Program-made: the position numbers and the translations under genes
Source of the DNA: Chloroflexota bacterium
GTDB lineage: Bacteria > Chloroflexota > Dehalococcoidia > Lucifugimonadales > Australimonadaceae
Reading direction: 5' to 3'
Assembly: GCA_028874795.1 (NCBI GenBank)
Contig: JAPPHT010000070.1
Span: 127,058-191,057 of the forward strand
DNA length: 64,000 nt
Notes under the pieces: model-generated
Databases searched by the model: none
The model's input: only the letters and a program-made list of their open reading frames with translations
What the model was told of the DNA's origin: nothing
Part shown: positions 17,334 to 26,068 of the stretch, one piece after another
Layout of the letters: each line of letters starts with the position of its first letter
How positions within the stretch are numbered: position 1 is the first letter of the stretch

Positions 17334-17745
17334 TCAGGCAGGCGGGAGAGGGGGCGCCCCAGCCGGACACCCTCACCCGTCGCGCAAGCGCGTCGACCCG
17401 TTCGGCAAGCTCAGGGCAGGCTCTCTCCCAGTGGGAGAGGTGGGAAGGTCGCCCCGAGAGATTCCTCGGCTGCGCCACCGACTGCGTCGACGGCTCCGCT
17501 CGGAATGACAATGAGCGTAGAGCACGTACTGAGCGTGGGGCATGTACTGAGCGCGGGGTGTGAGCAAGGTGTGCAATGCGGGCTGCAATCTGCACATCTT
17601 GTTATTCGGCTTACGAGTGAATCGCATGCCAGATTTGAGCATCTTGAGCACCTTGCGATGGCGTACGGCAGGCCACGGCCTGCTTCCCGCCCTGGTTGAA
17701 CAAGGTGTGCAGAGTTTTCAAAACTTCGAGCGTTCAAGGGGTGGC
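17334..17745. repeat. Repeat-rich spacer (families B and D, short tandem repeat)
   Basis: Family B runs from about 17345 to 17440 in the opposite orientation to the copy at 140-215. Family D follows at about 17450-17512. Positions about 17525-17562 hold two imperfect tandem units of GCAYGTACTGAGCGYGGGG. From about 17575 the composition becomes less GC-rich, and AGTTTTCAAAACT at 17713-17725 forms an inverted repeat. CAAGGTGTGCA occurs twice (about 17563 and 17701). No gene is supported. Confidence 0.6.
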
Positions 17746-19380
17746 TCATTCCGGCTCATTCCGGTCCACCGGGGTTTGCCTGGGGAGCGACCAGTACCAG
17801 GCACCGGGGCCGCCACGCACTCCGGGTTCGCTCACGCGGGTGCAGATGACGTTGCAGGCCAAACGAGCGCGGCGGAGAGTGCCCTTGGAGATACCGAGGA
17901 GCGTTGCCTCACGCTCAATGGCAAGGGCAGGTCTGGAACCGCCCGCGAGGGCGCGGACGAGGAAGGCCTGGGCGGCGCGAATCTTCGCACCGTGGTCACG
18001 GTTGGGGTCGGCGAGGGCGCTCATGTGGGCAGGAAAGACGGGCTTGCGCCAAGCGACGCGGAAGCTGCCTTCCGGGCCGCTCTGGATTCCAGCTTTCGCT
18101 GGAATGACGGGGCTCCGCCCCGTTGGGATGCGAGGCTCCTGCCTCCGCAGGAGCGACGGGAGAGGGGGAAGGACGAAGGGGATGGCGGGGGCGTCATCGC
18201 TCATGGGGGGACGGAGGGGTATGAGGAAGCGGCGGTTGCCGGGCTCGACGAGGGCGGTGGTGAAGACGACGGACGCCTGGGGGAGCCGCCTCTGCATGGC
18301 AGAGACGGCGCGGGGGTAGTTGGGGGCGGGGTTGTGGGTGAGGGCGACGATGGCTGCTCCGGAGCGGGCGGCGAGGGCCTTGAGCATGCCGAGGACGGTC
18401 GTGACGTTGGCGCGGTGCATCGCGGCAAGATCCTCGACCTGGTCGACGATCAACAGGGCGGCACTCCCTGCTTCGATGAGGTTGGCGAGGCGTTTCATGA
18501 CCTTGCTGAGGCTGGGCCAGGGTGCGGTGAAGTCCGCTGCGGCGTTCGGCGGCTTCCAGGGAAGCGGCGGCGGCACCCTGATGCCGACCGGGCGGCGGGG
18601 GACGCGTATCTCATTGCCGTCGTTGTCGAACCGGTACTCCTCCTCCTCTTCGTCCTCGTCATCCTCGTCGTCCCAGTCCTTCGCGCCCCAGTTGCGGTCC
18701 TCCTCTTCGTCGTCATCGTCGGGGGGGTCGCCGGGGTAGTAGTCGATGGGGTGGGTGGGGGAGAGGAGGTCAGCGAGGTAGATGCAGTCGAGGTCAGCGC
18801 CGAAGAGCCGGAGGGTAGGGAGCACGTCGGACTTCGGGTTACCGTCGAAGAGGGCGAGGACGACGGGGGCGAATGGAAAGAGAGCGTGCGGCTGGTCGGG
18901 GGCTGACGCGCCGCGCGAGACGCGGGCGGCGATGTCGAGGGCGATGGAGGTCTTGCCGGAGGAAGGGTATCCGGCGATGAGGGTGAGCTTGCCGAGGGGG
19001 ATGCGGTTGGGCCAGAGCCAGTCGGGCGGCTGCTGGATGAGGAGGTTGAGGGGCTGGAGTCCGGCTTCATGTGCGCCAGCGGAGTTGTAGAGGTGCGCTC
19101 GTGGCATGAGGCCGCGCCTGGCAAGGGCGTCGAGCACCTTCTCGAAGGGGCAACGGGTGCACTCGAACGAGAGGCCGCGCGGCCCGCGCGTGAGGCGGAG
19201 GGTGGGGACCTCGGCGTTGTCGTGAGAAGGGCAGTGGAACCTGCCGGGGTCAGCGCAGGAGCATCCGGGGATGCCGCAGCGGAGGGCACGTTCGAGGCGT
19301 TCGACGTATGCCCTGTCCTCCGGTGGGAGGGTGTCGGGCGATATGTAGCCTTCGGGCACGGGAGCGGGTTGTGTAGTCAT
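17746..19380 (-). CDS. RepA-like RecA/AAA_25-family ATPase with N-terminal zinc-finger-like region
   Basis: The protein is about 544 aa from ATG 19380; a longer frame to 19416 adds only leader. Residues about 35-85 carry a Cys/His set (CGIPGCSC, HCPSHDN, CTRC) reminiscent of primase CHC2-type zinc modules. Walker A is IAGYPSSGKTSIALD (about 140-154) and Walker B-like LLIVDQVEDLA lies near 320, followed by VALTHN, as in RepA-type hexameric helicases of plasmids and phages. Two insertions are odd: an Asp/Glu-rich run of about 35 residues (about 220-255), and a stretch near 425-455 encoded by dispersed hairpin repeats. A C-terminal helix-turn-helix-like segment (LLGISKGTLRRAR) precedes GAWYWSLP. 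A role in DNA metabolism or element replication is inferred. It is flanked by repeat spacers and may be a mobile-element remnant. Confidence 0.72.
   Translation of the reverse strand: MTTQPAPVPEGYISPDTLPPEDRAYVERLERALRCGIPGCSCADPGRFHCPSHDNAEVPTLRLTRGPRGLSFECTRCPFEKVLDALARRGLMPRAHLYNSAGAHEAGLQPLNLLIQQPPDWLWPNRIPLGKLTLIAGYPSSGKTSIALDIAARVSRGASAPDQPHALFPFAPVVLALFDGNPKSDVLPTLRLFGADLDCIYLADLLSPTHPIDYYPGDPPDDDDEEEDRNWGAKDWDDEDDEDEEEEEYRFDNDGNEIRVPRRPVGIRVPPPLPWKPPNAAADFTAPWPSLSKVMKRLANLIEAGSAALLIVDQVEDLAAMHRANVTTVLGMLKALAARSGAAIVALTHNPAPNYPRAVSAMQRRLPQASVVFTTALVEPGNRRFLIPLRPPMSDDAPAIPFVLPPLPSLLRRQEPRIPTGRSPVIPAKAGIQSGPEGSFRVAWRKPVFPAHMSALADPNRDHGAKIRAAQAFLVRALAGGSRPALAIEREATLLGISKGTLRRARLACNVICTRVSEPGVRGGPGAWYWSLPRQTPVDRNEPE
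18081..18154. repeat. Two hairpin repeats translated inside the RepA-like gene
   Basis: 18081-18110 is a family A copy with arms GGATTCCAGC/GCTGGAATGACG. 18135-18154 is a perfect 8-bp hairpin (18135-18142 with 18147-18154, GCTCCTGC/GCAGGAGC). Both lie in the coding frame and add the peptide SPVIPAKAGIQ and the preceding SLLRRQEPRIP without a stop. Confidence 0.75.
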
Positions 19381-19731
19381 GCACCCATGGTAGGGAGGGG
19401 TGCGTCGACCGCGCAACGGGCGCGTGTCACATCAACAACCCTCACCTGCCGCGCAAGCGCGTCTCCCTCTCCCAGGGGGCAAGGGGAGTCAGGCGGGGTT
19501 CCTGCCTTCGCAGGAACGACGGAGCTGCGCTCCATCCGGTTCATCCCCATCCCAGCCTTCCCCCGTCGAGGGGGACGGGGCCAGGCAGGGCAACCCTCAC
19601 CCACGCGCTGGCGCGCGTTGCCCTCTCCCAGGGGGCGAGGGGAGTCAGACACCCAGCACCACGCCCCACCGCGTGACCTGCCCGGTCACCCTGGATTCCC
19701 GCCTGTGCGGGAATGACGAGGCAAGGCAGGG
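19381..19731. repeat. Repeat-rich spacer between RepA-like gene and nuoN
   Basis: Family B copies lie at about 19436-19490 and 19590-19650, family A-type hairpins at 19499-19516 and 19681-19722, and a family C copy at about 19535-19575. On the minus strand TACCAT at 19392-19387 lies 6 nt before the ATG of the RepA-like gene and could be a leaderless -10. No gene is supported here. Confidence 0.6.
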
Positions 19732-21180
19732 CTACGGGAACGGGGCGAGGGCGCTCACCGCGGCTCCTGCGGCGTCCATGAGCGGTGCAGGGTAGACGCC
19801 AACCAGCACGGTGCCCGCGAAGAGGAACCACACGGGCAGGGACGCGGCGACATGCAGGCGCAATCGCCCCGTCTCAGCGGCTTCGCCCACGTACATCTCC
19901 CGGACGATGCGCAGGTAGTAGTAGAGGGAGACGAGGCTGTTCACGACCGCGATCACCATGAGCCAGAAGAGCCCGCCCTCGACAGCGGAGGTGAACAGGA
20001 GGAACTTCGTGACGAACCCCGCGAAGATGGGCAGCCCCGCGAGCGAGAACATCGCCGACGCCATCACCATCGCGAGGAGCGGCGAGCGGGAGGCCAGCCC
20101 GGCATAGTCCGCGATGCGCTCTTTCCCCGTCTTCGCCTCGACGGCGATCACCACCGCGAACGCGGCGAGGTTCGTGAACGAGTAGCCGGCGATGTGCAGC
20201 AGGGCCGCGCGCGCTCCCGACTCGTTGAGCGCGATGATGCCTATCAGCACGAATCCCACCTGCGCGACGCTGCTGTACGCCAACAGCCGCTTGATGTTCT
20301 CCTGGACCAGCGCGGTGAACGTGCCCACCGTCATCGTCAGCGCCGCAAGGACGGCGAGCGCCAGCTGCCACTCCTCCAGCGTCGCACTTCCCGCCTCGGC
20401 GAGGAAGCGCAGGGTGAGCGCGAATGCGGCGGCCTTGGAGAGCACCGAAACCAGCGCCGTTACCGGGGTGGGCGCGCCCTCGTACACGTCCGGCGCCCAG
20501 AGGTGGAACGGCGCCATCGAGAGTTTGAAGCCGAGTCCGGCCACGAACATGGCCAACCCGAGCGCCACCGTCGGCCCGAACACCGACTCCAGGAGCCGCT
20601 CCGAAGCCCTGAAGCTCGTCTCCCCGATCGCGCCGTAGATCAGCGCGATACCAAACAGCATCACCGCGGACGAGATCGCTCCCAGCAGGATGTACTTCGT
20701 CGCCGCCTCACCAGAACGCGTGTCCCCGCGGCTCAATGCGACGAGCACGTAGAGGCAGAACGCCAGCAGCTCGATGGCGATGTAGGCCGTCAACAGCTCC
20801 GCCGCTCCCGCCATGAGCACAGCGCCCAGCACCGCGAACACGAGGAGCGCGTAGAACTCCCCGGCGTGCCGGATGCGGGTGTGCACGTACTCCATCGAGA
20901 TGAGCACGACCGCAGCCCCGATGCCCATGGCGAGCGCCTTGAACAAGAGTGCGTAACGGTCCACGTAGATCAGGTTGTCGTAGAGGACCTCGTGCGTGTT
21001 CCACTGCATCCTCAACATCAGCGCGAACGTCACCGCCAGCCCCAGAACGGTGAGCGCGGCAAGCACTCCGTTCTTCCCGCCTCGCGAGCGCCACGGGACG
21101 GCGAAATCGGCTATGAGCACCAGCACGCCCAGGCCAGCGAGCATGAACTCTGGAATGAGGAGTGTGAAGTCCACCTGCAT
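19732..21180 (-). CDS. nuoN: NADH-quinone oxidoreductase subunit N
   Basis: The 482-aa antiporter-like membrane subunit of complex I is one of three proton-pumping modules. It has about 14 hydrophobic segments with the proton-antiporter core; the TM5 glutamate lies in the ELLTAYIAIELLAFCLYVLVAL region, and conserved lysines lie around LLAYSSVAQVGF. The ATG at 21180 begins a typical NuoN N-terminus (MQVDFTLLIPEFMLAGLG). The longer in-frame ORF to 21267 overlaps nuoM and is not credible. It starts 2 nt past the nuoM stop and is last in the nuo operon. Confidence 0.93.
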   Translation of the reverse strand: MQVDFTLLIPEFMLAGLGVLVLIADFAVPWRSRGGKNGVLAALTVLGLAVTFALMLRMQWNTHEVLYDNLIYVDRYALLFKALAMGIGAAVVLISMEYVHTRIRHAGEFYALLVFAVLGAVLMAGAAELLTAYIAIELLAFCLYVLVALSRGDTRSGEAATKYILLGAISSAVMLFGIALIYGAIGETSFRASERLLESVFGPTVALGLAMFVAGLGFKLSMAPFHLWAPDVYEGAPTPVTALVSVLSKAAAFALTLRFLAEAGSATLEEWQLALAVLAALTMTVGTFTALVQENIKRLLAYSSVAQVGFVLIGIIALNESGARAALLHIAGYSFTNLAAFAVVIAVEAKTGKERIADYAGLASRSPLLAMVMASAMFSLAGLPIFAGFVTKFLLFTSAVEGGLFWLMVIAVVNSLVSLYYYLRIVREMYVGEAAETGRLRLHVAASLPVWFLFAGTVLVGVYPAPLMDAAGAAVSALAPFP

Positions 21181-21182
21181 CG

Positions 21183-22712
21183 CTACAGGATCCCTCCGAG
21201 CAGGGCGTCCACGCCGGGCAGGGCATCCACGCCATGCCTGATCACGTCGAGGAAGGGCGCGGGCCATATGCCGACGAGCACCAGCGGCACCACGAGCGCG
21301 CCCGCCGCCGCTATCTCACGGGGTGTGAGGTCGGGCAGGGCGTCCCACTGGGGGTCGCGCTGGCCGAAGAAGACGCGGGCGACCAGCCGCAGTATGTACA
21401 CCGCCGTGATGGCGGCGCCGAGTATGCCGAGGGCGCCCAGCACCGGCTGCGAATGGAATGCGCCGATGAACACGAGGACCTCGGCGATGAAGCCGCTCAG
21501 CCCCGGCAGGCCGAGTGAGGTGAGGCCCGCTATCACGAAGAAGGCGGTCGTCCAGCCCATCTTCGACGCGAGCCCGTTCAGGATGAGCGTATCGCGGGTG
21601 TGCGCACGCTCGTAGATCGCGCCGACGATGGCGAAGAAGAGGGCCGTCATGATGCCGTGGGAGAACATCTGCAGCGTCGCGCCCGTGAGCCCGATGCTGT
21701 TCAGCGTTGCTATGCCCATGATGACGTAGCCCATATGGCTCACGCTGGAGTAGCCGACGACGTACTTCAGGTCCGTCTGGGCCATGGCCGTGACGGCGCC
21801 GTAGACCACGTTCACGGTGCCGAGTACGAAGAGCGCGAGCGCCCATGCGTCCATGCCCTCCGGCAGCAGCGTCATGCCGACGCGGATGATGCCGAACGCG
21901 CCCAGCTTCATCAGCACGCCGGCGTGCAGCATGCTCACCGAGGTCGGCGCTGCAACGTGGCCGTCCGGCGACCACGTGTGGAAGGGCCAGAGGCCCGCCA
22001 GCAGGCCGAAGCCCACCATGACGAGCGGGAACAGCGCCTTCTGCGCGCCGGAGGAGATCGCGCCGTTCTGGACGGCGTCGCGCAGCTCGAGGATGTTGAA
22101 CGTCTGCTGTCCCACCCAGACGTAGATGGCGATGACGGCAATCCAGACGAGCACGCTGGCCGCGACGATCATGAGCACGAGCTTCAGCGCGCCGTACTCC
22201 TTCGTCCGCGCGAAGTCCCTGAACGTCGAACTGGAGCCCCACACTGCGATGAGGAGGAACATCGGCACGATGGCCAGCTCGTAGAAGAAGAAGAAAAAGA
22301 AGAGGTCGATGGACACGAACGTGCCGTATACACCGGCGATGAGGACGAAGAGGAGGACGTAGTAGCTCTTGGCATCCCGTTCCACGTTCGCTGCGATGAC
22401 GGAGCCGGTGAGCGCAACGATGCCCGTGAGCAGGACCATGGGAGCGGCGATCCCGTCCACGCCGAGCCGGAAGTCTATGCCCACCGACTCGAGCCACGGG
22501 TAGACCTTCACCAGCTGGAACGTCTCAGCCCCTGCGGAGTAATCGAAGGCGATGAAGACCCATGCGGAGCCCACCATGAGGAGCGCACCGGAGCCAACCC
22601 CCACCCACCGCGCAGTCGTCCGCCACGCCACAGGAAGCGCCACCAGCACCACCGCCGTGAGCATCGGCAGGTAGATGAGCCATTCGAGCACGTGGCGCTC
22701 CGCGGAACTCAT
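21183..22712 (-). CDS. nuoM: NADH-quinone oxidoreductase subunit M
   Basis: The 509-aa antiporter-like subunit of complex I shows the TM5 motif FFFFYELAIVPMFLLIAVWG with its key Glu, and LLAGLWPFHTWSPDGHVAAPTSVS with the invariant HTW region, then KYVVGYSSVSHMGYV. The ATG at 22712 overlaps the nuoL stop (4 nt). The longer upstream ORF is a shadow of nuoL. Confidence 0.95.
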   Translation of the reverse strand: MSSAERHVLEWLIYLPMLTAVVLVALPVAWRTTARWVGVGSGALLMVGSAWVFIAFDYSAGAETFQLVKVYPWLESVGIDFRLGVDGIAAPMVLLTGIVALTGSVIAANVERDAKSYYVLLFVLIAGVYGTFVSIDLFFFFFFYELAIVPMFLLIAVWGSSSTFRDFARTKEYGALKLVLMIVAASVLVWIAVIAIYVWVGQQTFNILELRDAVQNGAISSGAQKALFPLVMVGFGLLAGLWPFHTWSPDGHVAAPTSVSMLHAGVLMKLGAFGIIRVGMTLLPEGMDAWALALFVLGTVNVVYGAVTAMAQTDLKYVVGYSSVSHMGYVIMGIATLNSIGLTGATLQMFSHGIMTALFFAIVGAIYERAHTRDTLILNGLASKMGWTTAFFVIAGLTSLGLPGLSGFIAEVLVFIGAFHSQPVLGALGILGAAITAVYILRLVARVFFGQRDPQWDALPDLTPREIAAAGALVVPLVLVGIWPAPFLDVIRHGVDALPGVDALLGGIL

Positions 22713-24592
22713 CCGTTCAAGCCCCCAACCCACAGCAATGCCCCGAGCGCCACGACGCCCACGACGATTCCCATGCCGTAGTCCGCGAACAGGCCCGTGA
22801 CGTGATGCCGCAATCGCCGGCCTGTTTCGACGGTACCGATACCGGGGCCGTTCACCCCGACGTCGTTCACCACCCTGCGGTCGAACCAGGCCAGGACCGC
22901 GCTCACGCGGAGCACGACGCGGTCGATGGTCCACTGGTAGGCGTGGTCCATGTAGAAGCGGTTCGCGACGACGTCGTGCACGCGGGCGAACCGCTCCCGG
23001 AGCGCGTCCACCCGTGAGGTGTCTTCCTTCCCATAGAGAACGTAGGCAAGCGCAAGTCCGACGAGTGCAAGCACGACGCTCGCCGCGAGCCAGAGCGGTA
23101 CGACCTCGAACGGGTGGGGCTTATCCCCCTGAGCGACGAGGAACGTGCCGATGCCCTCGTAGCCAATGGGAAGAGCGATGAACCCCGTCACGACCGCCAG
23201 CACCGCGAGGAGCGCGAGCGGCCACGCCATGATGCGCGGCGACTCGTGGATGTCCTGGTTCTCCGGTTTCAGCTTCCCGAAGAAGACGACGAGCACGGCG
23301 CGGCCCATGTAGAGCGCGCTGAGCACGATCGCGATGAGGAAGAGGACGACGAACGCGGGGTGCAGGCCACCGGCGACGGCCAGCAGGATCTCATCCTTGC
23401 TCCAGAAGGCGTTGAGGGGCGGGATGCCCGCCAACGCCAACGCGCCAACGGTGAATGCGGCAGAGGTGATGGGCATCCGCTGCCGCAGGCCGCCCATCTT
23501 GCGGATGTCCGTCTCCTCATGGGCGGCGTGCATGATGGAGCCTGCGGAGAGGAAGAGCATCGCCTTGGCCACGCCGTGCATGAGCAGGTGGAAGATGGCG
23601 GCGGTGTAGCCGCCCGCGCCCAGCGCGAGCATCATGAAGCCCAGGTGGCTCATCGTGGAGTAGGCCAGGATGCGCTTCAGGTCCGTCATCACGAGCGCCA
23701 TCGCGGCGCCCATGAGCGCCGTCACGAGGCCGATGGATGCGACCGCGAGCTGGGCGCTCCCCACCGCTTCGAACAGCGGGAAGAGCCTCGCAACGAGGAA
23801 CACGCCCGCCGTCACCATCGTCGCCGCGTGGATAAGGGCGCTGACGGGGGTCGGGCCTTCCATGGCGTCGGGCAGCCACACGTGCAGCGGGAACTGCGAC
23901 GACTTGCCCATAGCCCCGAAGAAGACGAGGAACGCGCTCGCGGTCACGACGGCTTGGTTCACTCCCGGGTCGCCCAGCGAACCCATGATCTCTACGATGT
24001 CTACCGTGCCGAATTCGACGATGAGCAGCACGACGCCGATGAGCAGGCCGACATCGCCTATGCGCGTGGTGACGAACGCCTTCTTCGCCGCCTCAGCAGC
24101 AGAGCGGCGCTCGAACCAGAAGCCGATGAGCAGGTAGGAACAGAGGCCGACGAGCTCCCACGCCACGTAGAGCAGCAGGAGATTGTCTGCGAGCACGAGC
24201 ATCAGCATGCTGGCGCTGAACAGCGAGTGCACGGCGAAGTACCAGCCGATGCGAGGGTCGTCCGCGTTGCCGTGGCGCATGTACCCAAGCGAGTACACCT
24301 GCACGATCACCGACACGAACGTAATCAGGGCGAGCATCGCCACGGTTAGCGGGTCGACGATGATGCCCCAGCCGACCTCGAGCGGGCCCGCGCTGAACCA
24401 CTCGCGGGGGAAGCGGTATTCACCGATGCCCTGGCCCAGCATGTCGAACAACACCGGCCATACCGCCACGAAGGCAGCGACGATGGCGAGCACGGAGAGG
24501 TGCTTGCCCTGGCCGGGGAGGTAGTGCCGGAAGAGCGCCAGGAAGCCGAACGCTCCGAAACCGAACACCGGGATGAGCCAAGCCTGTTCCAC
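22709..24592 (-). CDS. nuoL: NADH-quinone oxidoreductase subunit L
   Basis: This 627-aa largest antiporter-like subunit has the motif LLYVAWELVGLCSYLLIGFWF (TM5 Glu), MGKSSQFPLHVWLPDAMEGPTPVSALIHAATMV (quoted here only as landmarks MGKSSQFPLHVWLPDA and PVSALIHAATMV), and KRILAYSTMSHLGFM. The C-terminal region carries the long lateral helix expected of NuoL. The ATG start lies 2 nt downstream of the nuoK stop. Confidence 0.95.
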   Translation of the reverse strand: MEQAWLIPVFGFGAFGFLALFRHYLPGQGKHLSVLAIVAAFVAVWPVLFDMLGQGIGEYRFPREWFSAGPLEVGWGIIVDPLTVAMLALITFVSVIVQVYSLGYMRHGNADDPRIGWYFAVHSLFSASMLMLVLADNLLLLYVAWELVGLCSYLLIGFWFERRSAAEAAKKAFVTTRIGDVGLLIGVVLLIVEFGTVDIVEIMGSLGDPGVNQAVVTASAFLVFFGAMGKSSQFPLHVWLPDAMEGPTPVSALIHAATMVTAGVFLVARLFPLFEAVGSAQLAVASIGLVTALMGAAMALVMTDLKRILAYSTMSHLGFMMLALGAGGYTAAIFHLLMHGVAKAMLFLSAGSIMHAAHEETDIRKMGGLRQRMPITSAAFTVGALALAGIPPLNAFWSKDEILLAVAGGLHPAFVVLFLIAIVLSALYMGRAVLVVFFGKLKPENQDIHESPRIMAWPLALLAVLAVVTGFIALPIGYEGIGTFLVAQGDKPHPFEVVPLWLAASVVLALVGLALAYVLYGKEDTSRVDALRERFARVHDVVANRFYMDHAYQWTIDRVVLRVSAVLAWFDRRVVNDVGVNGPGIGTVETGRRLRHHVTGLFADYGMGIVVGVVALGALLWVGGLNG

Positions 24593-24594
24593 GC

Positions 24595-24906
24595 CTAGCC
24601 CCTCATCACGTCGATCTCATCAAGGTTCACGCCGCCCCTGCTCCTGAACAGCCGCATCACAATCGCGAGCGCGAGGCCGACCTCCGCCGCCGCGATGGTG
24701 ATGACGAAAACCGCTATCACCTGCCCCGTGGACGTACCGAAGCCACTGTAAGCGCCGAACGCCACCAACTGGAGGTTCACGGCGTTGAGCATCAGCTCTA
24801 TGGACATGAGCACGAGGACGGCGCTGCGCCTTGCCAGCACGCCGTACAGGCCGATGCAGAAGATGGCCGCGCTCAGGATCTGGAAGTGGAGGAGCTGCAG
24901 CGTCAT
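24595..24906 (-). CDS. nuoK: NADH-quinone oxidoreductase subunit K
   Basis: The 103-aa subunit has three transmembrane helices. The conserved membrane Glu lies in VLMSIELMLNAVNLQLVAF (about residue 37), and a second Glu in ITIAAAEVGLALAIV (about 72). Both are part of the E-channel for proton transfer in complex I. It overlaps the nuoJ stop by 4 nt. Confidence 0.96.
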   Translation of the reverse strand: MTLQLLHFQILSAAIFCIGLYGVLARRSAVLVLMSIELMLNAVNLQLVAFGAYSGFGTSTGQVIAVFVITIAAAEVGLALAIVMRLFRSRGGVNLDEIDVMRG

Positions 24907-25490
24907 GCGCCCCTCCGGCGCCGCTCCGCCCGCCTGCGGCTGCCCCTGCGCACGGGCTCCTGCGCATCGTCAGGCCCGTCGTCCTCCGGCAGGGTCTCGT
25001 CCTCCTCGCGGCCCGCGCGGCCGATGACCACGGCGCCGATGAGCGCCACGAGCAATACGAGTGACGCAATCTCGAACGGCACCGCCCACGTCTCGAACAG
25101 GTCTCTGGCAAGCGTGCCGAACGGCACCGGCTGACGCACGTTGGTGTTGAACTGCCCCGCGTCGGCTACGAACACAGCGGTCATGAGGCCGAAGAGCAGG
25201 GCGGCAGCCAGCGCTGCGAAGGGGCGGCGCTTCGTCTCCGTCTCGCCCTGGTACTCGCCCGTCCGCGTGAGCATGAGCGCGAAGAGGATGACGATGATGA
25301 TGGCGCCGCCGTAGATGAGCAACTGCACCAGCGCCAGGAACTCCGCGTAGAGCAAGACGAACAGGCCCGCGACGCCGGCCAGTGCCGCCAGCAGGAAGAG
25401 CGCCGCGTGGACGATGTTCCGCGTGGCGACGACGCCGAACGAGGCGAAGAGCGTGAGCGCGGCAGCCGCGAAGAAGAGGATCAGGGCCAC
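24903..25490 (-). CDS. nuoJ: NADH-quinone oxidoreductase subunit J
   Basis: The 195-aa membrane subunit has five predicted helices. TM3 shows LLYAEFLALVQLLIYGGAIIIVILFALMLT (landmarks LLYAEFLALVQ and YGGAIIIVILFALML), the pi-bulge helix of NuoJ. The start is taken as GTG at 25490, 2 nt after the nuoI stop, because the open frame further upstream is a shadow of nuoI; an AGAGGAG ribosome site lies in the nuoI end. The C-terminal 35 residues are acidic then strongly basic (RRGSRRRAERRRRGA), longer than in typical NuoJ. Confidence 0.9.
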   Translation of the reverse strand: MALILFFAAAALTLFASFGVVATRNIVHAALFLLAALAGVAGLFVLLYAEFLALVQLLIYGGAIIIVILFALMLTRTGEYQGETETKRRPFAALAAALLFGLMTAVFVADAGQFNTNVRQPVPFGTLARDLFETWAVPFEIASLVLLVALIGAVVIGRAGREEDETLPEDDGPDDAQEPVRRGSRRRAERRRRGA

Positions 25491-25492
25491 GC

Positions 25493-26068
25493 CTACTCCT
25501 CTTCCTCTGATGGTTCGTCCGCCGCAGCGGCGTCGCCTGCGGAAGCCGCCTTGGCAGCAGCAGCGGCAGCCCTCTTCGCGAGTGCGACCTCCGCCACGTT
25601 CTTCTCCGGGTTCTCCGGGTTCCATCCGCTCATGTCCACGTACCGCCGCCCCAGATCCAGCAACAGCGTCAGGTCGGCGCGCGAGCCGGTGCGCGCGTAG
25701 CTCGCCAACTCGTGCTCGTACGACATCTCGATGGCATCGAACGCGCAGACATCGACGCAGATACCGCAGAGGATGCAGCGGTTCAGGTTGATCTCGAACT
25801 CGTTGATGATCTTGCGGCGATGGCTGGTCCCGTCCGCGAACTTCGGGTTGTCGTGCATCTGCGCCGACATGCACTGCGTGGGGCACTCCCTGACGCACAC
25901 CATGCAGCCGGTACAGAACGGTTCATCCGCCGTGTCGTCCATCAGGAGCGCGGGGAAGCCCATGTAGCGCTCCTGCACGGGCAAGTGCTGCTCCGGATAG
26001 TGCGCCGTCACCGGCCGCTTGAGCAGCCAGCGCGCCGTGGTAAGCATGCCTTTCAGTGTTCCTATCAT
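25493..26068 (-). CDS. nuoI: NADH-quinone oxidoreductase subunit I
   Basis: The 191-aa peripheral-arm subunit holds two [4Fe-4S] clusters: CTGCMVCVRECPTQC (about residues 53-67) and CILCGICVDVC (about 97-107). These wire electrons toward NuoB. The ATG at 26068 overlaps the nuoH stop by 4 nt. The last 40 residues are an Ala/Glu-rich tail (AKRAAAAAAKAAS..., ending EEEE) not found in standard NuoI. Confidence 0.95.
   Translation of the reverse strand: MIGTLKGMLTTARWLLKRPVTAHYPEQHLPVQERYMGFPALLMDDTADEPFCTGCMVCVRECPTQCMSAQMHDNPKFADGTSHRRKIINEFEINLNRCILCGICVDVCAFDAIEMSYEHELASYARTGSRADLTLLLDLGRRYVDMSGWNPENPEKNVAEVALAKRAAAAAAKAASAGDAAAADEPSEEEE

Noticed and set aside
17524..17565. Possible CRISPR-like array
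   Set aside because: Only two imperfect direct units with no spacers of constant length and no cas genes.
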